A stretch of DNA of 64,000 nucleotides from contig NZ_VIRF01000090.1 in assembly GCF_008107685.1 (NCBI RefSeq), positions 186,001 to 250,000 on the forward strand, read 5' to 3'. This DNA is from Novosphingobium sp. BW1 (GTDB taxonomy: Bacteria; Pseudomonadota; Alphaproteobacteria; Sphingomonadales; Sphingomonadaceae). This document shows positions 35,858 through 44,250 of the stretch, piece after piece; positions within the stretch are counted from its first letter, which is position 1; every line of letters starts with the position of its first letter. The notes beneath the pieces were generated by a model. That model did not search any database. It saw only the letters and a program-made list of their open reading frames with translations, and was not told the origin of the DNA. Position numbers and translations under genes: made by a program.

Positions 35858-36274
35858 TCAGGCCTCCTCTTCCTCGAAATCGTCTTCCAGATCGGCCACG
35901 CGTTCACCGCTCCTGGCCATGACCTTGCGCAGCCAGGGTGGGGGCGTACCCTTCAAGACCTCCTGCAGCTTGGCGAGCATGCCTTCGATGGGCTCGGGCT
36001 CAGCCATCTTCATGGGGTGGATGTTCTGCGCAACGACACGCGCCGCGCCCGATCCACCGATGGCGGCCACGACGAGGATGGCGACGCCTTCGAGCGCCTT
36101 GAGCTTGGGCTCGAGCTTGTCCTCGTTGCCATCCTCGTTGAGTTCACCGGAGAATTCCTCGACCCGATCGAGCGACCAGCCTTCGGGTGTCAGGTCGTAG
36201 ACTGCGATGTTGCGAGCCCAGCCGAAGTGCGCGTCGATGCGCACAAGGTCCTGCGTGGCGAAGGCGACTTTCAT
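35858..36274 (-). CDS. nifX: NifX, FeMo-co precursor carrier
   Basis: A 138-residue protein starting MKVAFATQDLVRIDAHFGWA, the NifX/NifB-C/NafY fold. Later IAVYDLTPEGWSL and AILVVAAIGGSGAARVVA support it. It has an acidic C-terminus (LEDDFEEEEA). It binds NifB-co or the NifEN precursor. The start overlaps the nifN stop (ATGA). Confidence 0.95.
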   Translation of the reverse strand: MKVAFATQDLVRIDAHFGWARNIAVYDLTPEGWSLDRVEEFSGELNEDGNEDKLEPKLKALEGVAILVVAAIGGSGAARVVAQNIHPMKMAEPEPIEGMLAKLQEVLKGTPPPWLRKVMARSGERVADLEDDFEEEEA

Positions 36275-37656
36275 GGCACGAGCTCCTGTGCGGCTTGATG
36301 GGAAGTGGCGTGGGGGTCGGGCCAGGCATCACGCCAGTCCTCGGGACCGGGCACGTGGCTCTGGTGGTGGTGCATCAACATGTTGCCAACCGCGAAGAAC
36401 AGGTCGCGCGTGCCACGGTAGCCCAAGGTCACAAGGTGCGCGGCGCCCAGCGTGTCGAACATGGGAATGCCGATGCGAAAGTGCGGAATGTGCAGCCGCG
36501 CGGCCGCTTGCCGGCCATGGCTGTGGGTGATGAGGATGTCGGCACCTTTCGCCCCGGCTTCCAGATCTTCGAGGTCCCCCAGCAGGATCTCCTCGCACGG
36601 GGTCTGCGCGTGGATCGGCGAGGTCGTGGTGGTGACCGCGCAGGCGACCTCCCCGCCCACTTCGCCCAGCGCCGAGACGAGCGCGAAGAGAAGGTCCGGC
36701 TCGGCCCCGATGGCCAGTTTGCGCCCGCCCATGTGAAAGTGCGCATCGAGCATGGCATCGACAAGCTGGCCGCGCTGGCGGCGGTAGCGCACCGGCACCG
36801 GCCGGCCTGAAATCTGGGACAGGAACGCCATCAGCTCATCGCACGGCGCAAGTCCGGTCAGGCGCGCGAACAGGCGAAACGGCACTCCCGCGCGCGCTTC
36901 CAATGCTTCGGCAGCGCCGCGCATCTGCTCGCCGATGGCAAGGGTCCAGCCCGCAAGCGCCATCGCGCGCACCTCTTCGGGGCCGGTACCGCCCAATGTC
37001 GTGGGCGTGAAGTCCTCGGGGATATGCCCGTCTAGCGAGCCCGAAAGGTCGGGCAGGAAGGTCGGGACAAGGCCAAAATCCTCAAACAGCGCACGCAATT
37101 CGTCGATGTCGCCCGGAGTGACATGGCAGCCTGGCAGCACGTTGATGCGGCGCGGATCGCGGATCGCGGGCTCGGGCGAGACCACCATCTCCTCGATCAT
37201 CGCGGTGACCGCCTTGGCCCAGCCATCCTGAAAGGCCCCTGCAAAGTCCGGCGTGGCGGACTGGACGATCTCGACACCATCCAGTTCGGGATGGCGCGCG
37301 CGGATCTGTTGCACGAAGCCCTTGAGGTCATCGCCCTTCACTTCGGTGACGCCGGTCGAGCAGATGCCGATGAGTTCAGGCTTCGTCTTTTCGACGATGT
37401 TGAGCACGGCCTGCTCGACATTCTCGAAGCCGCCCAAGACCGTCGCTACCTCGGACATGGCGGTGGTCTGCAAGGGGATCGCCTCGCGGAAGTGGCGCAC
37501 GAAGAGGACGAGGCCAAAGCTGGTGCAGCCTTGCGAGCCATGGAGCAGTGGCATCGCGCCGCGCATTCCCATGAAGGCGAGCGCACCGCCGATGGGCTGG
37601 CTCATCTTGAGCGGGCTGACCGTGCAGGCCTTCTTCGACTTGACGAGCTGGGCCAT
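36271..37656 (-). CDS. nifN: NifN, FeMo-co assembly scaffold subunit
   Basis: A 461-residue homologue of NifK. The early motif LAFMGMRGAMPLLHGSQGCT and ICSTGVTEVKGDD match NifN, whose cluster cysteines are fewer than in NifK. With NifE it forms the scaffold on which NifB-co is matured to FeMo-co. It starts two bases before the nifE stop region and is translationally linked. Confidence 0.95.
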   Translation of the reverse strand: MAQLVKSKKACTVSPLKMSQPIGGALAFMGMRGAMPLLHGSQGCTSFGLVLFVRHFREAIPLQTTAMSEVATVLGGFENVEQAVLNIVEKTKPELIGICSTGVTEVKGDDLKGFVQQIRARHPELDGVEIVQSATPDFAGAFQDGWAKAVTAMIEEMVVSPEPAIRDPRRINVLPGCHVTPGDIDELRALFEDFGLVPTFLPDLSGSLDGHIPEDFTPTTLGGTGPEEVRAMALAGWTLAIGEQMRGAAEALEARAGVPFRLFARLTGLAPCDELMAFLSQISGRPVPVRYRRQRGQLVDAMLDAHFHMGGRKLAIGAEPDLLFALVSALGEVGGEVACAVTTTTSPIHAQTPCEEILLGDLEDLEAGAKGADILITHSHGRQAAARLHIPHFRIGIPMFDTLGAAHLVTLGYRGTRDLFFAVGNMLMHHHQSHVPGPEDWRDAWPDPHATSHQAAQELVP

Positions 37657-37658
37657 GG

Positions 37659-39077
37659 CTAGGCGGCCTCCCGTCCGGCTTGCTGCGGGGCCTCGACCCT
37701 GTCCCAGGGCGCGGGGCGGCGCACCTCCTGCCAGACGGGGTTCGCCAGCGTGCGGTCGATCTCGGCCACCATCGCGACCATGCCGTGATAGCCTGCAAAG
37801 GCGACGTGGCGCTCCTGATTTATGTCCATCCAGGGCATCGAGGCCTTGAGCGCGATGAACTGCGAGCGCCCGCCCGAGAGCATGATGTCGGCCTCGGCCT
37901 CTTTCAGCTTGCGGTACATCTCGCGCGGGGCGAGGTTGTCGAACATGTGGGCCTCATCGCCCATCAGCTTCTTGATCTTGTCCTTGTCCTCGCGCGTGGA
38001 CTTCTTGACCGAAGTGCCCACGACGCGAAGCCCGGCCTCCCGAAGCGCGGCGACGACCGACCAGCTTTTCACGCCGCCGGTGACCAGCAGCACTTTTTTG
38101 CCCGCAAGACGCGGACGGTAGGGTTCGATGGCGGCCCAGGCGCGTGCTTCCTCGCGCGCGATGACCGCCTCGGTGCGCGCCATCAGTTCGGGATGGGCGC
38201 CTTGCTGGATCAGCAGCCCCGCAATTTCGCGAAGCGTGTCGGACATGTCCTCGATGCCGTAGAAGCTGCCTTCAAAGAAGGGAATGCCGTAGCGCTCCTC
38301 CATCTTGCGCGCGACGTTGATCATGGCTTTCGAGCAGACCATCATCGCCGCTTTCGCGCGGTGCGACCAGGCCACTTCCTCGTAGCGCGCGTCGCCCGAG
38401 ATGCACGAGAGGATGCGGATGCCCAGTTCGTCGAGGAGCGGCTTGATCTGCCACAGCTCTCCCGAGAGGTTGTACTCGCCAATCACGTTGATGTCGTAGG
38501 GCGTGGTGTACTCGGGCTCCTTCGTGCCGATGACGTGCTTCAGCATCGCCTCGCCCGCCAGCTTGTTACCCAGGTTCTTGGGACCCAAGAAACCGGGGGA
38601 ATGAATGGGGATGCAGGGCGTGCCGAACTTTTCGGCGGCCTTCGTGCAAACCGTGTCGATGTCATCGCCGATCATCGCGGGTACGCAGGTCTCGTAAACG
38701 AAGACGGCGGGCGGGGCGTACTTTTCGATGATCTCGCGGATCGCCTTAAACAGGTGCTTCTCGCCGCCAAAGACGATGTCGTTCTCGGTCATGTCGGTGG
38801 TGAAGCCGGTGCGGTAGAGCGTGGAGCCCGAGGAGGCCGCCCCGCGATTGTCCCAGGAATTGCCCTCACACGCGATGGGGCCATGGACGAGATGGGCGAC
38901 ATCGGTAATCGGCTGGAGCGCAATCTTGGCCCCGTCGAACGCGCAGCCGCCCGCCGCCCCGCCGGGCTGGAGCGGCTTGGAGCACCCCTTCTTGCGCTCC
39001 TTGTCCGACTTGGCCTGGTTCTTCCCGCAGGCCGGCTCATTGAACACGTCCTGGATCGTCTGGTTCAGGCTGGTCAT
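37659..39077 (-). CDS. nifE: NifE, FeMo-co assembly scaffold subunit
   Basis: 472 residues from the ATG at 39077 (MTSLNQTIQDVFNEPACGKN). It has the NifD-like cysteine regions AAGGCAFDGAKIALQPI and HGPIACEGNSWDNRG, and ILSCISGDARYEEV replacing the NifD cofactor Cys region. Partner of NifN. An 11-bp hairpin lies 35-71 bases upstream, between nifK and nifE. Confidence 0.97.
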   Translation of the reverse strand: MTSLNQTIQDVFNEPACGKNQAKSDKERKKGCSKPLQPGGAAGGCAFDGAKIALQPITDVAHLVHGPIACEGNSWDNRGAASSGSTLYRTGFTTDMTENDIVFGGEKHLFKAIREIIEKYAPPAVFVYETCVPAMIGDDIDTVCTKAAEKFGTPCIPIHSPGFLGPKNLGNKLAGEAMLKHVIGTKEPEYTTPYDINVIGEYNLSGELWQIKPLLDELGIRILSCISGDARYEEVAWSHRAKAAMMVCSKAMINVARKMEERYGIPFFEGSFYGIEDMSDTLREIAGLLIQQGAHPELMARTEAVIAREEARAWAAIEPYRPRLAGKKVLLVTGGVKSWSVVAALREAGLRVVGTSVKKSTREDKDKIKKLMGDEAHMFDNLAPREMYRKLKEAEADIMLSGGRSQFIALKASMPWMDINQERHVAFAGYHGMVAMVAEIDRTLANPVWQEVRRPAPWDRVEAPQQAGREAA

Positions 39078-39112
39078 GGCAGGCACTCCGGCGGGTAAGG
39101 GACGGGAAAAGG

Positions 39113-39148
39113 GGTCTCCCCGCGACATGGCGCAGCGGCGGGGAGACC
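39113..39148 (-). other. Perfect stem-loop between nifK and nifE
   Basis: Arms GGTCTCCCCGC (39113-39123) and GCGGGGAGACC (39138-39148), 14-base loop. On the nif strand it is followed by CCTTTTCCC. It may stop part of transcription after nifHDK or stabilise the processed 3' end, so that the scaffold genes are made at lower level. That is inference. Confidence 0.6.
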
Positions 39149-39156
39149 AGGGGACC

Positions 39157-40716
39157 TCAGCGGATGATGTCGTAGCTGTAGTCCGTCTTGCTGGGCACGT
39201 TGGTGGTCGCGTCCATGTGCTCGAAGATCCTGTCGAGGATCGTGACGAGGACATTGAGACCGCCCTGGTAGCCCCATACCGGGTAGCGGTGCTTGTGGTG
39301 GCGATCAAAGATCGGGAAGCCGATGCGGATCAGCGGAACCCCGGTGTCGCGCTCCAGGTATTTGCCGTAGGTGTTGCCGATCAGGAAATCGGGCGCCTCG
39401 GTGAAGAGGAGCGAGCGCATGTGCCACAGGTCCTTGCCCGGATAGGCCCTGCAGTTGGCCCCGAAGGGCGAGCTGTCGAAGAGTTCCTGCATCTTGGCCG
39501 CCCAGGCCTTGCTCCCGTTGGTGGAGAGCACGACCACCGGCTCGCCGCCCAGTTCCATGACGAACCTGGCGAGGCCATAGGCAAGGTCGGGATCGCCGTA
39601 GATCGCGAACTTCTTGCCGTGAATGTGAGCGTTGGAATCGGCGATGGCATCAACCAGGCGGCCGCGTTCCTTCGCCAGTTCGTCGGGGATCTCCACGCCC
39701 GCCATGCGCGCCACTTCCATCACGAAGCTGTCGGTCGCCTCGATGCCGATGGGGTGGTTGAAGGCGGCGGTTTCCTGCCCGTGCGCAGCGATGAAGGGCA
39801 ACGTCTTTTCGGTGCAGTATTCCTGCATCGAGATCGTCCCCTTGGCGTGGATGGCATGGGCCGCATCTTCGAGCGTGGTGCCGCCGTCGTACATGCGGAA
39901 GGTGCCATCCGTGGGCGTATCCCACACGTCCGACTGGTCGCCCAGGATCGTGTACTCGATCTGCATCATGTCGAAAATGCGCTTCACCTCGCGCAGGTTT
40001 CCGACCGCGTAGCCATCGAACCCGTTGAGGAAATTGATCGAACCGTTGGGCACGCGCTCCAGCTTGGGCGCGGTCTTGGCCTTGCCGTCCCAGAAGTGCT
40101 CCAGGATGCCCTTCATGGCGTTGTCGTAGCCGGTGATATGGCTGCCCACGAAGGCCGGGGTGTGCGCGAAGGGAACGTCAAATTCCTCGGGCAGCGATTC
40201 CTTTTCCTTCGCGGTCTTGATGAAGGCGTTGAGATCATCGCCGATCACCTCGGCCATGCAGGTGGTCGAGACCGCGATCATCTTGGGCTTGTACATGTTG
40301 TAGGCGTTGGCGAGGCCGTCGACCATGTTGGTGAGCCCGCCGAAGACCGCCGCATCCTCGGTCATCGAGGAGGAGACGCACGAGGTCGGCTCCTTGAAGT
40401 GGCGCGAGAAGTGCGAGCGGTAGTAGGCAACGCACCCTTGCGAGCCGTGAACAAAGGGCAGCGTGCTTTCAAAGCCGACCGCAGCGAAGACCGCGCCCAG
40501 GGGCTGGCAGGCCTTGGCCGGGTTGATCGTCAGCGCCTCGCGGGAGAAGTTGAGGTCCTTGTATTCCTCGGTCTTGGCCCATTCCTTGACGCGCTCGATC
40601 TCGGCGTCGGGATGGGGGTTCTCGAACTCGGACCGCTTCTTGGCGAGCATGTCCTTGTACTCGTCACCGCGGAACAACTCGAAGTGGTCTTTTACCTGGT
40701 CTGCGTCCTGGGGCAT
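39157..40716 (-). CDS. nifK: NifK, MoFe protein beta subunit
   Basis: A 519-residue protein with P-cluster ligands in ACQPLGAVFAAVGF, HGSQGCVAYYRSH and STTCMAEVIGDDL, and SCVSSSMTEDAAVFGG. It ends with TNVPSKTDYSYDIIR, the usual NifK C-terminus. Together with NifD it forms the alpha2-beta2 dinitrogenase. 42 bases after nifD. Confidence 0.99.
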   Translation of the reverse strand: MPQDADQVKDHFELFRGDEYKDMLAKKRSEFENPHPDAEIERVKEWAKTEEYKDLNFSREALTINPAKACQPLGAVFAAVGFESTLPFVHGSQGCVAYYRSHFSRHFKEPTSCVSSSMTEDAAVFGGLTNMVDGLANAYNMYKPKMIAVSTTCMAEVIGDDLNAFIKTAKEKESLPEEFDVPFAHTPAFVGSHITGYDNAMKGILEHFWDGKAKTAPKLERVPNGSINFLNGFDGYAVGNLREVKRIFDMMQIEYTILGDQSDVWDTPTDGTFRMYDGGTTLEDAAHAIHAKGTISMQEYCTEKTLPFIAAHGQETAAFNHPIGIEATDSFVMEVARMAGVEIPDELAKERGRLVDAIADSNAHIHGKKFAIYGDPDLAYGLARFVMELGGEPVVVLSTNGSKAWAAKMQELFDSSPFGANCRAYPGKDLWHMRSLLFTEAPDFLIGNTYGKYLERDTGVPLIRIGFPIFDRHHKHRYPVWGYQGGLNVLVTILDRIFEHMDATTNVPSKTDYSYDIIR

Positions 40717-40758
40717 GGGTGCCTCCCTTGAACTGGATGGGGTTGGAAACAGCCGCGC

Positions 40759-42261
40759 TTATTCCGCCGCGATGGCCATGGTGTCGCTTTCGCCGGCCTT
40801 CCAGGGCGTGGGCGCCATCGACCAGACCGGCGAGTTGATCGCCATGTCCATGTCGCGTGCGAAGATCGCGAAGCCGTCGTAGCCGTGGTAGGGGCCCGAG
40901 TAGTCCCAGCTGTGCATCTGGCGGAAGGGCACGCCCATTTTCTGGAAGACGTACTTCTCCTTGATGCCCGAGCCGACGAGGTCGGGCTGGATCTTGTCGA
41001 CGAACTTCTCGAACTCGTAGCCGGTGACATCATCGTAGATCAGCGTGCCGTCCTTGACGTAGTGCTGGGCGGTGCGCTGGTAGTCATCGTTGTGGCCAAA
41101 TTCGTAGCCGGTGCCGACCACTTCCATGCCCAGGTCCTCGTAGGCGCCGATGACGTGGCGCGGACGCAGGCCGCCGACATAGAGCATGACCGTCTTGCCC
41201 TCGAGGCGCGGCTTGTACTTCGCGATCACCGCATCGGTCAGCGCGCGGTACTTGGCGATCACCTTCTCCGCGTTTTCCTGGATGCTCTCGTCGAAGTAGC
41301 TGGCGATCTTGCGCAGCGATTCCTCGATTTTGGAGGGCCCGAAGAAGTTGTATTCCACCCAGGGAATGCCGTACTTCTCTTCCATGTGGCGCGAGATGTA
41401 GTTCATCGAACGGTAGCAGTGGAGGACGTTGAGCTTGGCCTTGGGAGTCGCTTCAAGCTCGGCGATCGAGCCGTCACCTGACCACTGCGCGATTACGCGA
41501 AGGCCCATTTCCTCCAAGAGGATACGGCTCGACCAGGCATCGCCGCCGATGTTGTAGTCGCCGATAATGGCAACATCGTAAGGGCTGGGCTCGAAGGTGG
41601 GCTCCCTGTCGCCGACCTTGTCGAAGATCCAGTCGCGCACGGCATCGTTGGCGATGTGGTGGCCGAGCGACTGCGAGACCCCGCGAAAGCCCTCGCAGCG
41701 TACGGGCACGATGGTCTTGCCACCGTATTCCTTGCTCTTGGACTTGGAGACGGCCTCGATGTCATCGCCGATAAGGCCGATCGGGCATTCGGACTGGACG
41801 GTGATGCCCTTGTTCAGCGGGAACAGCATCTCGATCTCGTCCATGATCTTGGCGAGCTTCTTGTCGCCGCCAAAAACGATGTCCTTCTCTTGGAAATCGG
41901 AGGTGAACTGCATGGTCACGAAGGTATCGATGCCGGTCGTGCCGATATAGTAATTGCGGCGCGCGGCCCAGGAATACTGGCCGCAGCCGACCGGCCCGTG
42001 GCTGATGTGGATCATGTCCTTGATCGGCCCCCATACCACGCCCTTGGAGCCAGCATAGGCGCAGCCGCGAATGGTCATGACACCGGGGATCGACTTGATG
42101 TTGGACTTCACGCCGCAGTCGCTCTTGCCCTCTTCGGAGACGTTGAGGTGCTTGGCACGGCGCTTGGCGGCCTTGGCCGGATAGACTTCAAGGACTTCCT
42201 GGATCAACGCCCGGTTGCGTTCCTTGACTTCGGCCATGTCGGTAGGGGTTGAGACGCTCAT
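40759..42261 (-). CDS. nifD: NifD, MoFe protein alpha subunit
   Basis: A 500-residue protein with P-cluster cysteines in IRGCAYAGSKGVVWGP, HGPVGCGQYSWAARR and QSECPIGLIGDD. The FeMo-co ligands are LNVLHCYRSMNYI (counterpart of Cys275 in Azotobacter) and QMHSWDYSGPYHGYDGF (counterpart of His442). The Mo-type signature is complete; no vnf/anf features are seen. 149 bases after nifH. Confidence 0.99.
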   Translation of the reverse strand: MSVSTPTDMAEVKERNRALIQEVLEVYPAKAAKRRAKHLNVSEEGKSDCGVKSNIKSIPGVMTIRGCAYAGSKGVVWGPIKDMIHISHGPVGCGQYSWAARRNYYIGTTGIDTFVTMQFTSDFQEKDIVFGGDKKLAKIMDEIEMLFPLNKGITVQSECPIGLIGDDIEAVSKSKSKEYGGKTIVPVRCEGFRGVSQSLGHHIANDAVRDWIFDKVGDREPTFEPSPYDVAIIGDYNIGGDAWSSRILLEEMGLRVIAQWSGDGSIAELEATPKAKLNVLHCYRSMNYISRHMEEKYGIPWVEYNFFGPSKIEESLRKIASYFDESIQENAEKVIAKYRALTDAVIAKYKPRLEGKTVMLYVGGLRPRHVIGAYEDLGMEVVGTGYEFGHNDDYQRTAQHYVKDGTLIYDDVTGYEFEKFVDKIQPDLVGSGIKEKYVFQKMGVPFRQMHSWDYSGPYHGYDGFAIFARDMDMAINSPVWSMAPTPWKAGESDTMAIAAE

Positions 42262-42328
42262 TTGGATGCACTCCTGGTTGATCCGTCCTTGCTCAGATCG
42301 GTGGGCTCAGAGCGAACTGGGACCGGTT

Positions 42329-42382
42329 GTCCGGCCCTCCAGCGCTTCGCATGCCAACAAGAGGCGCGCAGGAGGACCGGAC
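42329..42382 (-). other. Long stem-loop between nifH and nifD
   Basis: 12-bp arms GTCCGGCCCTCC (42329-42340) and GGAGGACCGGAC (42371-42382) with one G-T wobble. A GCGC/GCGC pair inside extends the stem, leaving about 20 unpaired bases. A stable hairpin after nifH commonly protects the nifH message so that Fe protein exceeds MoFe protein. The sequence shows the hairpin only. Confidence 0.65.
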
Positions 42383-42410
42383 GTTCGGGGGACTGACGCG
42401 AAGGCTCAGG

Positions 42411-43289
42411 TCAGACGGCGAGATCGGCGGCGGTGAGACCCACCTGCGATTCGTCGACCGCCTTCATGATCCCGTGCTCCATCAGCATGTCCTCAAGCTC
42501 GTCCATGGTGATGGGGGTGGGGATGATGCCGTTGCCCGAGTTGTTGTGAATCTTCTGCGCGAGGTCGCGGTATTCCGCGGCCTGGTTGGATTCGGGGGCG
42601 TACTCGATCACGGTCATGCGGCGCAGTTCGGCATGCTGCACGACGTTGTCGCGCGGCACGAAGTGGATGAGCGAGGTGCCCAGCTTGGCGGCCAGGTTCT
42701 CAGCCAGCTCCAGTTCCTTGTCGGTCTGGCGCTCGTTGCAGATGAGCCCGCCCAGGCGCACCCCGCCCGAGTTGGCGTACTTGAGGATGCCCTTCGAGAT
42801 GTTGTTGGCCGCGTACATGGCCATCATCTCGCCCGACATGACGATGTAGATTTCCTGGGCCTTGTTCTCGCGGATCGGCATGGCGAAGCCGCCGCAGACC
42901 ACGTCGCCGAGCACGTCGTACGAGACATAGTCGATGTCCTCGTAAGCGCCGTTCTCTTCCAGGAAGTTGATCGAGGTTATGACGCCGCGGCCCGCGCAGC
43001 CCACGCCCGGCTCCGGCCCGCCGCTTTCCACGCAGCGGATGTCCTTGTAGCCGATCTTCATGACGTCCTCGAGTTCGAGGTCCTCGACCGAACCGGCCTC
43101 GGCCGCGAGCGAGAGGATGGTGTCCTGCGCCTTGGCGTGGAGCATCAGGCGGGTGGAGTCGGCCTTGGGATCGCAACCGACGATAAGAATGCGCTGGCCA
43201 AGATCGGCGAGCGCGGCAAGGGTGTTCTGCGAGGTGGTGGACTTGCCGATGCCGCCCTTGCCGTAGAAGGCGATTTGACGAAGTGACAT
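42411..43289 (-). CDS. nifH: NifH, nitrogenase Fe protein
   Basis: A 292-residue ATPase: P-loop IAFYGKGGIGKSTTSQNT, the cluster Cys regions VGCAGRGVITSINFL and LGDVVCGGFAMP, and switch SGEMMAMYAANNI. It delivers electrons to NifDK and also functions in FeMo-co maturation. First gene of unit B, with a 135-base leader after the sigma-54 promoter. Confidence 0.99.
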   Translation of the reverse strand: MSLRQIAFYGKGGIGKSTTSQNTLAALADLGQRILIVGCDPKADSTRLMLHAKAQDTILSLAAEAGSVEDLELEDVMKIGYKDIRCVESGGPEPGVGCAGRGVITSINFLEENGAYEDIDYVSYDVLGDVVCGGFAMPIRENKAQEIYIVMSGEMMAMYAANNISKGILKYANSGGVRLGGLICNERQTDKELELAENLAAKLGTSLIHFVPRDNVVQHAELRRMTVIEYAPESNQAAEYRDLAQKIHNNSGNGIIPTPITMDELEDMLMEHGIMKAVDESQVGLTAADLAV

Positions 43290-43422
43290 TGCTTGGCTCC
43301 TAAGCTGTTAAAGCCGTGTGCACCGGTGCGGACAGGGGGGGCGGCCCGGACCGGCTCTCTCCCCGACGCGTCCTCTCTCGTTGCGGCGGGCCAGCAGGAT
43401 CTGCCCGCTGTGCCGACCACTC

Positions 43423-43438
43423 TGCACAGGGCGTGCCA
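43423..43438 (-). promoter_or_regulatory. Sigma-54 promoter of nifHDK-ENX
   Basis: TGGCACG-CCCT-GTGCA on the minus strand, one base off consensus (T at the -15 side is G) with correct GG/GC spacing. Confidence 0.92.
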
Positions 43439-43508
43439 AACGCAGCACAGCTCCCTAAAATCGCGTTCAATCGGTCACTTGATGAGAATGTCGGGGCCCG
43501 CACGGGCA

Positions 43509-43524
43509 TGTGGCAAAGCGAACA
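43509..43524. promoter_or_regulatory. NifA upstream activator site
   Basis: TGT GGCAAAGCGA ACA; 71 bases from the nifH -24 element and 83 bases from the receiver-gene promoter. Confidence 0.8.
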
Positions 43525-43537
43525 ATGGGGCGTTGCA

Positions 43538-43553
43538 TGTCGCAAAGGACACA
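43538..43553. promoter_or_regulatory. Second NifA upstream activator site
   Basis: TGT CGCAAAGGAC ACA; 100 bases from the nifH -24 element and 54 bases from the receiver-gene promoter, so usable in both directions. Confidence 0.8.
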
Positions 43554-43607
43554 CGTTCGCCCGGCCCCGGCAGCGGCATGGCCGCGCAATTGCGCGGTCC
43601 TGTGGGA

Positions 43608-43623
43608 TGGAACGCTTCTTGCG
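43608..43623 (+). promoter_or_regulatory. Sigma-54-type promoter of the receiver-like gene
   Basis: TGGAACG-CTTC-TTGCG: one mismatch in the -24 block and the usual W replaced by G, with correct spacing. 35 bases upstream of the ATG at 43659. Confidence 0.7.
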
Positions 43624-43658
43624 TGGGGGGATGAGTTCCCATGCACAGGAGAAGCCCC

Positions 43659-44090
43659 ATGCAGATCGGTGTCGAAACCGCCAAGGCCGTCGACCAGCGC
43701 CGCATCTTCGTCGTCGACGAGGACGAGATCACCCGCGCCGCCTTGCAGTTCATGCTGCACGACGAGATCGAAACCCACGAACTGGCGAACCTCGATGAAG
43801 CCTACGCCAAGGGGCAGGACTGGCTCGTGCCAGACGTGCTGATCCTGGGCCTCTCGATCTTGCGCGCGCACGGGTTGGAGGTGCTCGCCGAGATTGCCGC
43901 GCGCTACCCGGCCGCGCGCGTGCTCGTCGTTGCCAGCCCGGAGGAAGAGGAATTGGGCCTCGCGGCGCTCAGAGCGGGCGCGCACGGCGCGCTTATCAAG
44001 CCGCTGCGCATGGAAGCAGTGCGCCAGAAGATTGACACGATCCTGGGGCGCGCGGGCGGCGCTGCGCTGGTGCAGCTGGGAGGGTTATAG
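43659..44090 (+). CDS. Receiver-domain protein lacking the phospho-acceptor Asp
   Basis: 143 residues from the ATG at 43659, with AGGAG eight bases upstream; the earlier ATG at 43641 would put the ribosome site inside the gene. The CheY-like fold is clear: RRIFVVDEDEITRAALQFML keeps the acidic pair, ARVLVVASPEEEEL keeps the Ser/Thr, and GALIKPLRMEAV keeps the Lys. The strand that should end in the phosphorylated Asp reads VLILGLSIL, with Gly in its place. It is therefore unlikely to be phosphorylated in the normal way. No output domain. It diverges from nifH with a sigma-54-type promoter and shares its NifA sites, so it is likely a nitrogen-fixation-induced protein-interaction module. Confidence 0.78.
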   Translation: MQIGVETAKAVDQRRIFVVDEDEITRAALQFMLHDEIETHELANLDEAYAKGQDWLVPDVLILGLSILRAHGLEVLAEIAARYPAARVLVVASPEEEELGLAALRAGAHGALIKPLRMEAVRQKIDTILGRAGGAALVQLGGL

Positions 44091-44109
44091 AATAGAAAGG
44101 ATAAATTTT

Positions 44110-44186
44110 CCGAGGGCCATCGCCCTCGGGCTCCCCGAACTGTCGGCCTCACCTTGCGCGCGCCACGTGGCTTGCGAAAGGTGAGG
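44110..44186. other. Two hairpins between the receiver gene and the siderophore-interacting gene
   Basis: First hairpin: CCGAGGGC (44110-44117) and GCCCTCGG (44122-44129), 4-base loop. Second: CCTCACCTT (44147-44155) and AAGGTGAGG (44178-44186) enclosing the palindrome GCCACGTGGC (44162-44171). Neither is followed by a T run on either strand, though the first has AAAATTTA behind it on the minus strand. They lie between two convergent genes and probably help end both transcripts. Confidence 0.45.
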
Positions 44187-44250
44187 TTGCCCATTTTGGG
44201 GTTAAGGGACGATGGCCCCTTGCAAGGATATGTCCTTCTGCCTTTTTGCT

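Larger units (their letters stand above)
43290..43658. other. Divergent nifH / receiver-gene regulatory region
   Basis: 369 bases with no gene. It contains a sigma-54 promoter toward nifH (43423-43438), two NifA sites (43509-43524 and 43538-43553) and a second sigma-54-type promoter toward the receiver gene (43608-43623). The rest is nifH leader. Confidence 0.85.

Noticed and set aside
38821..40731. A 636-codon plus-strand frame opposite nifK and nifE
   Set aside because: Shadow of nifK and nifE with no own ribosome site or domain.
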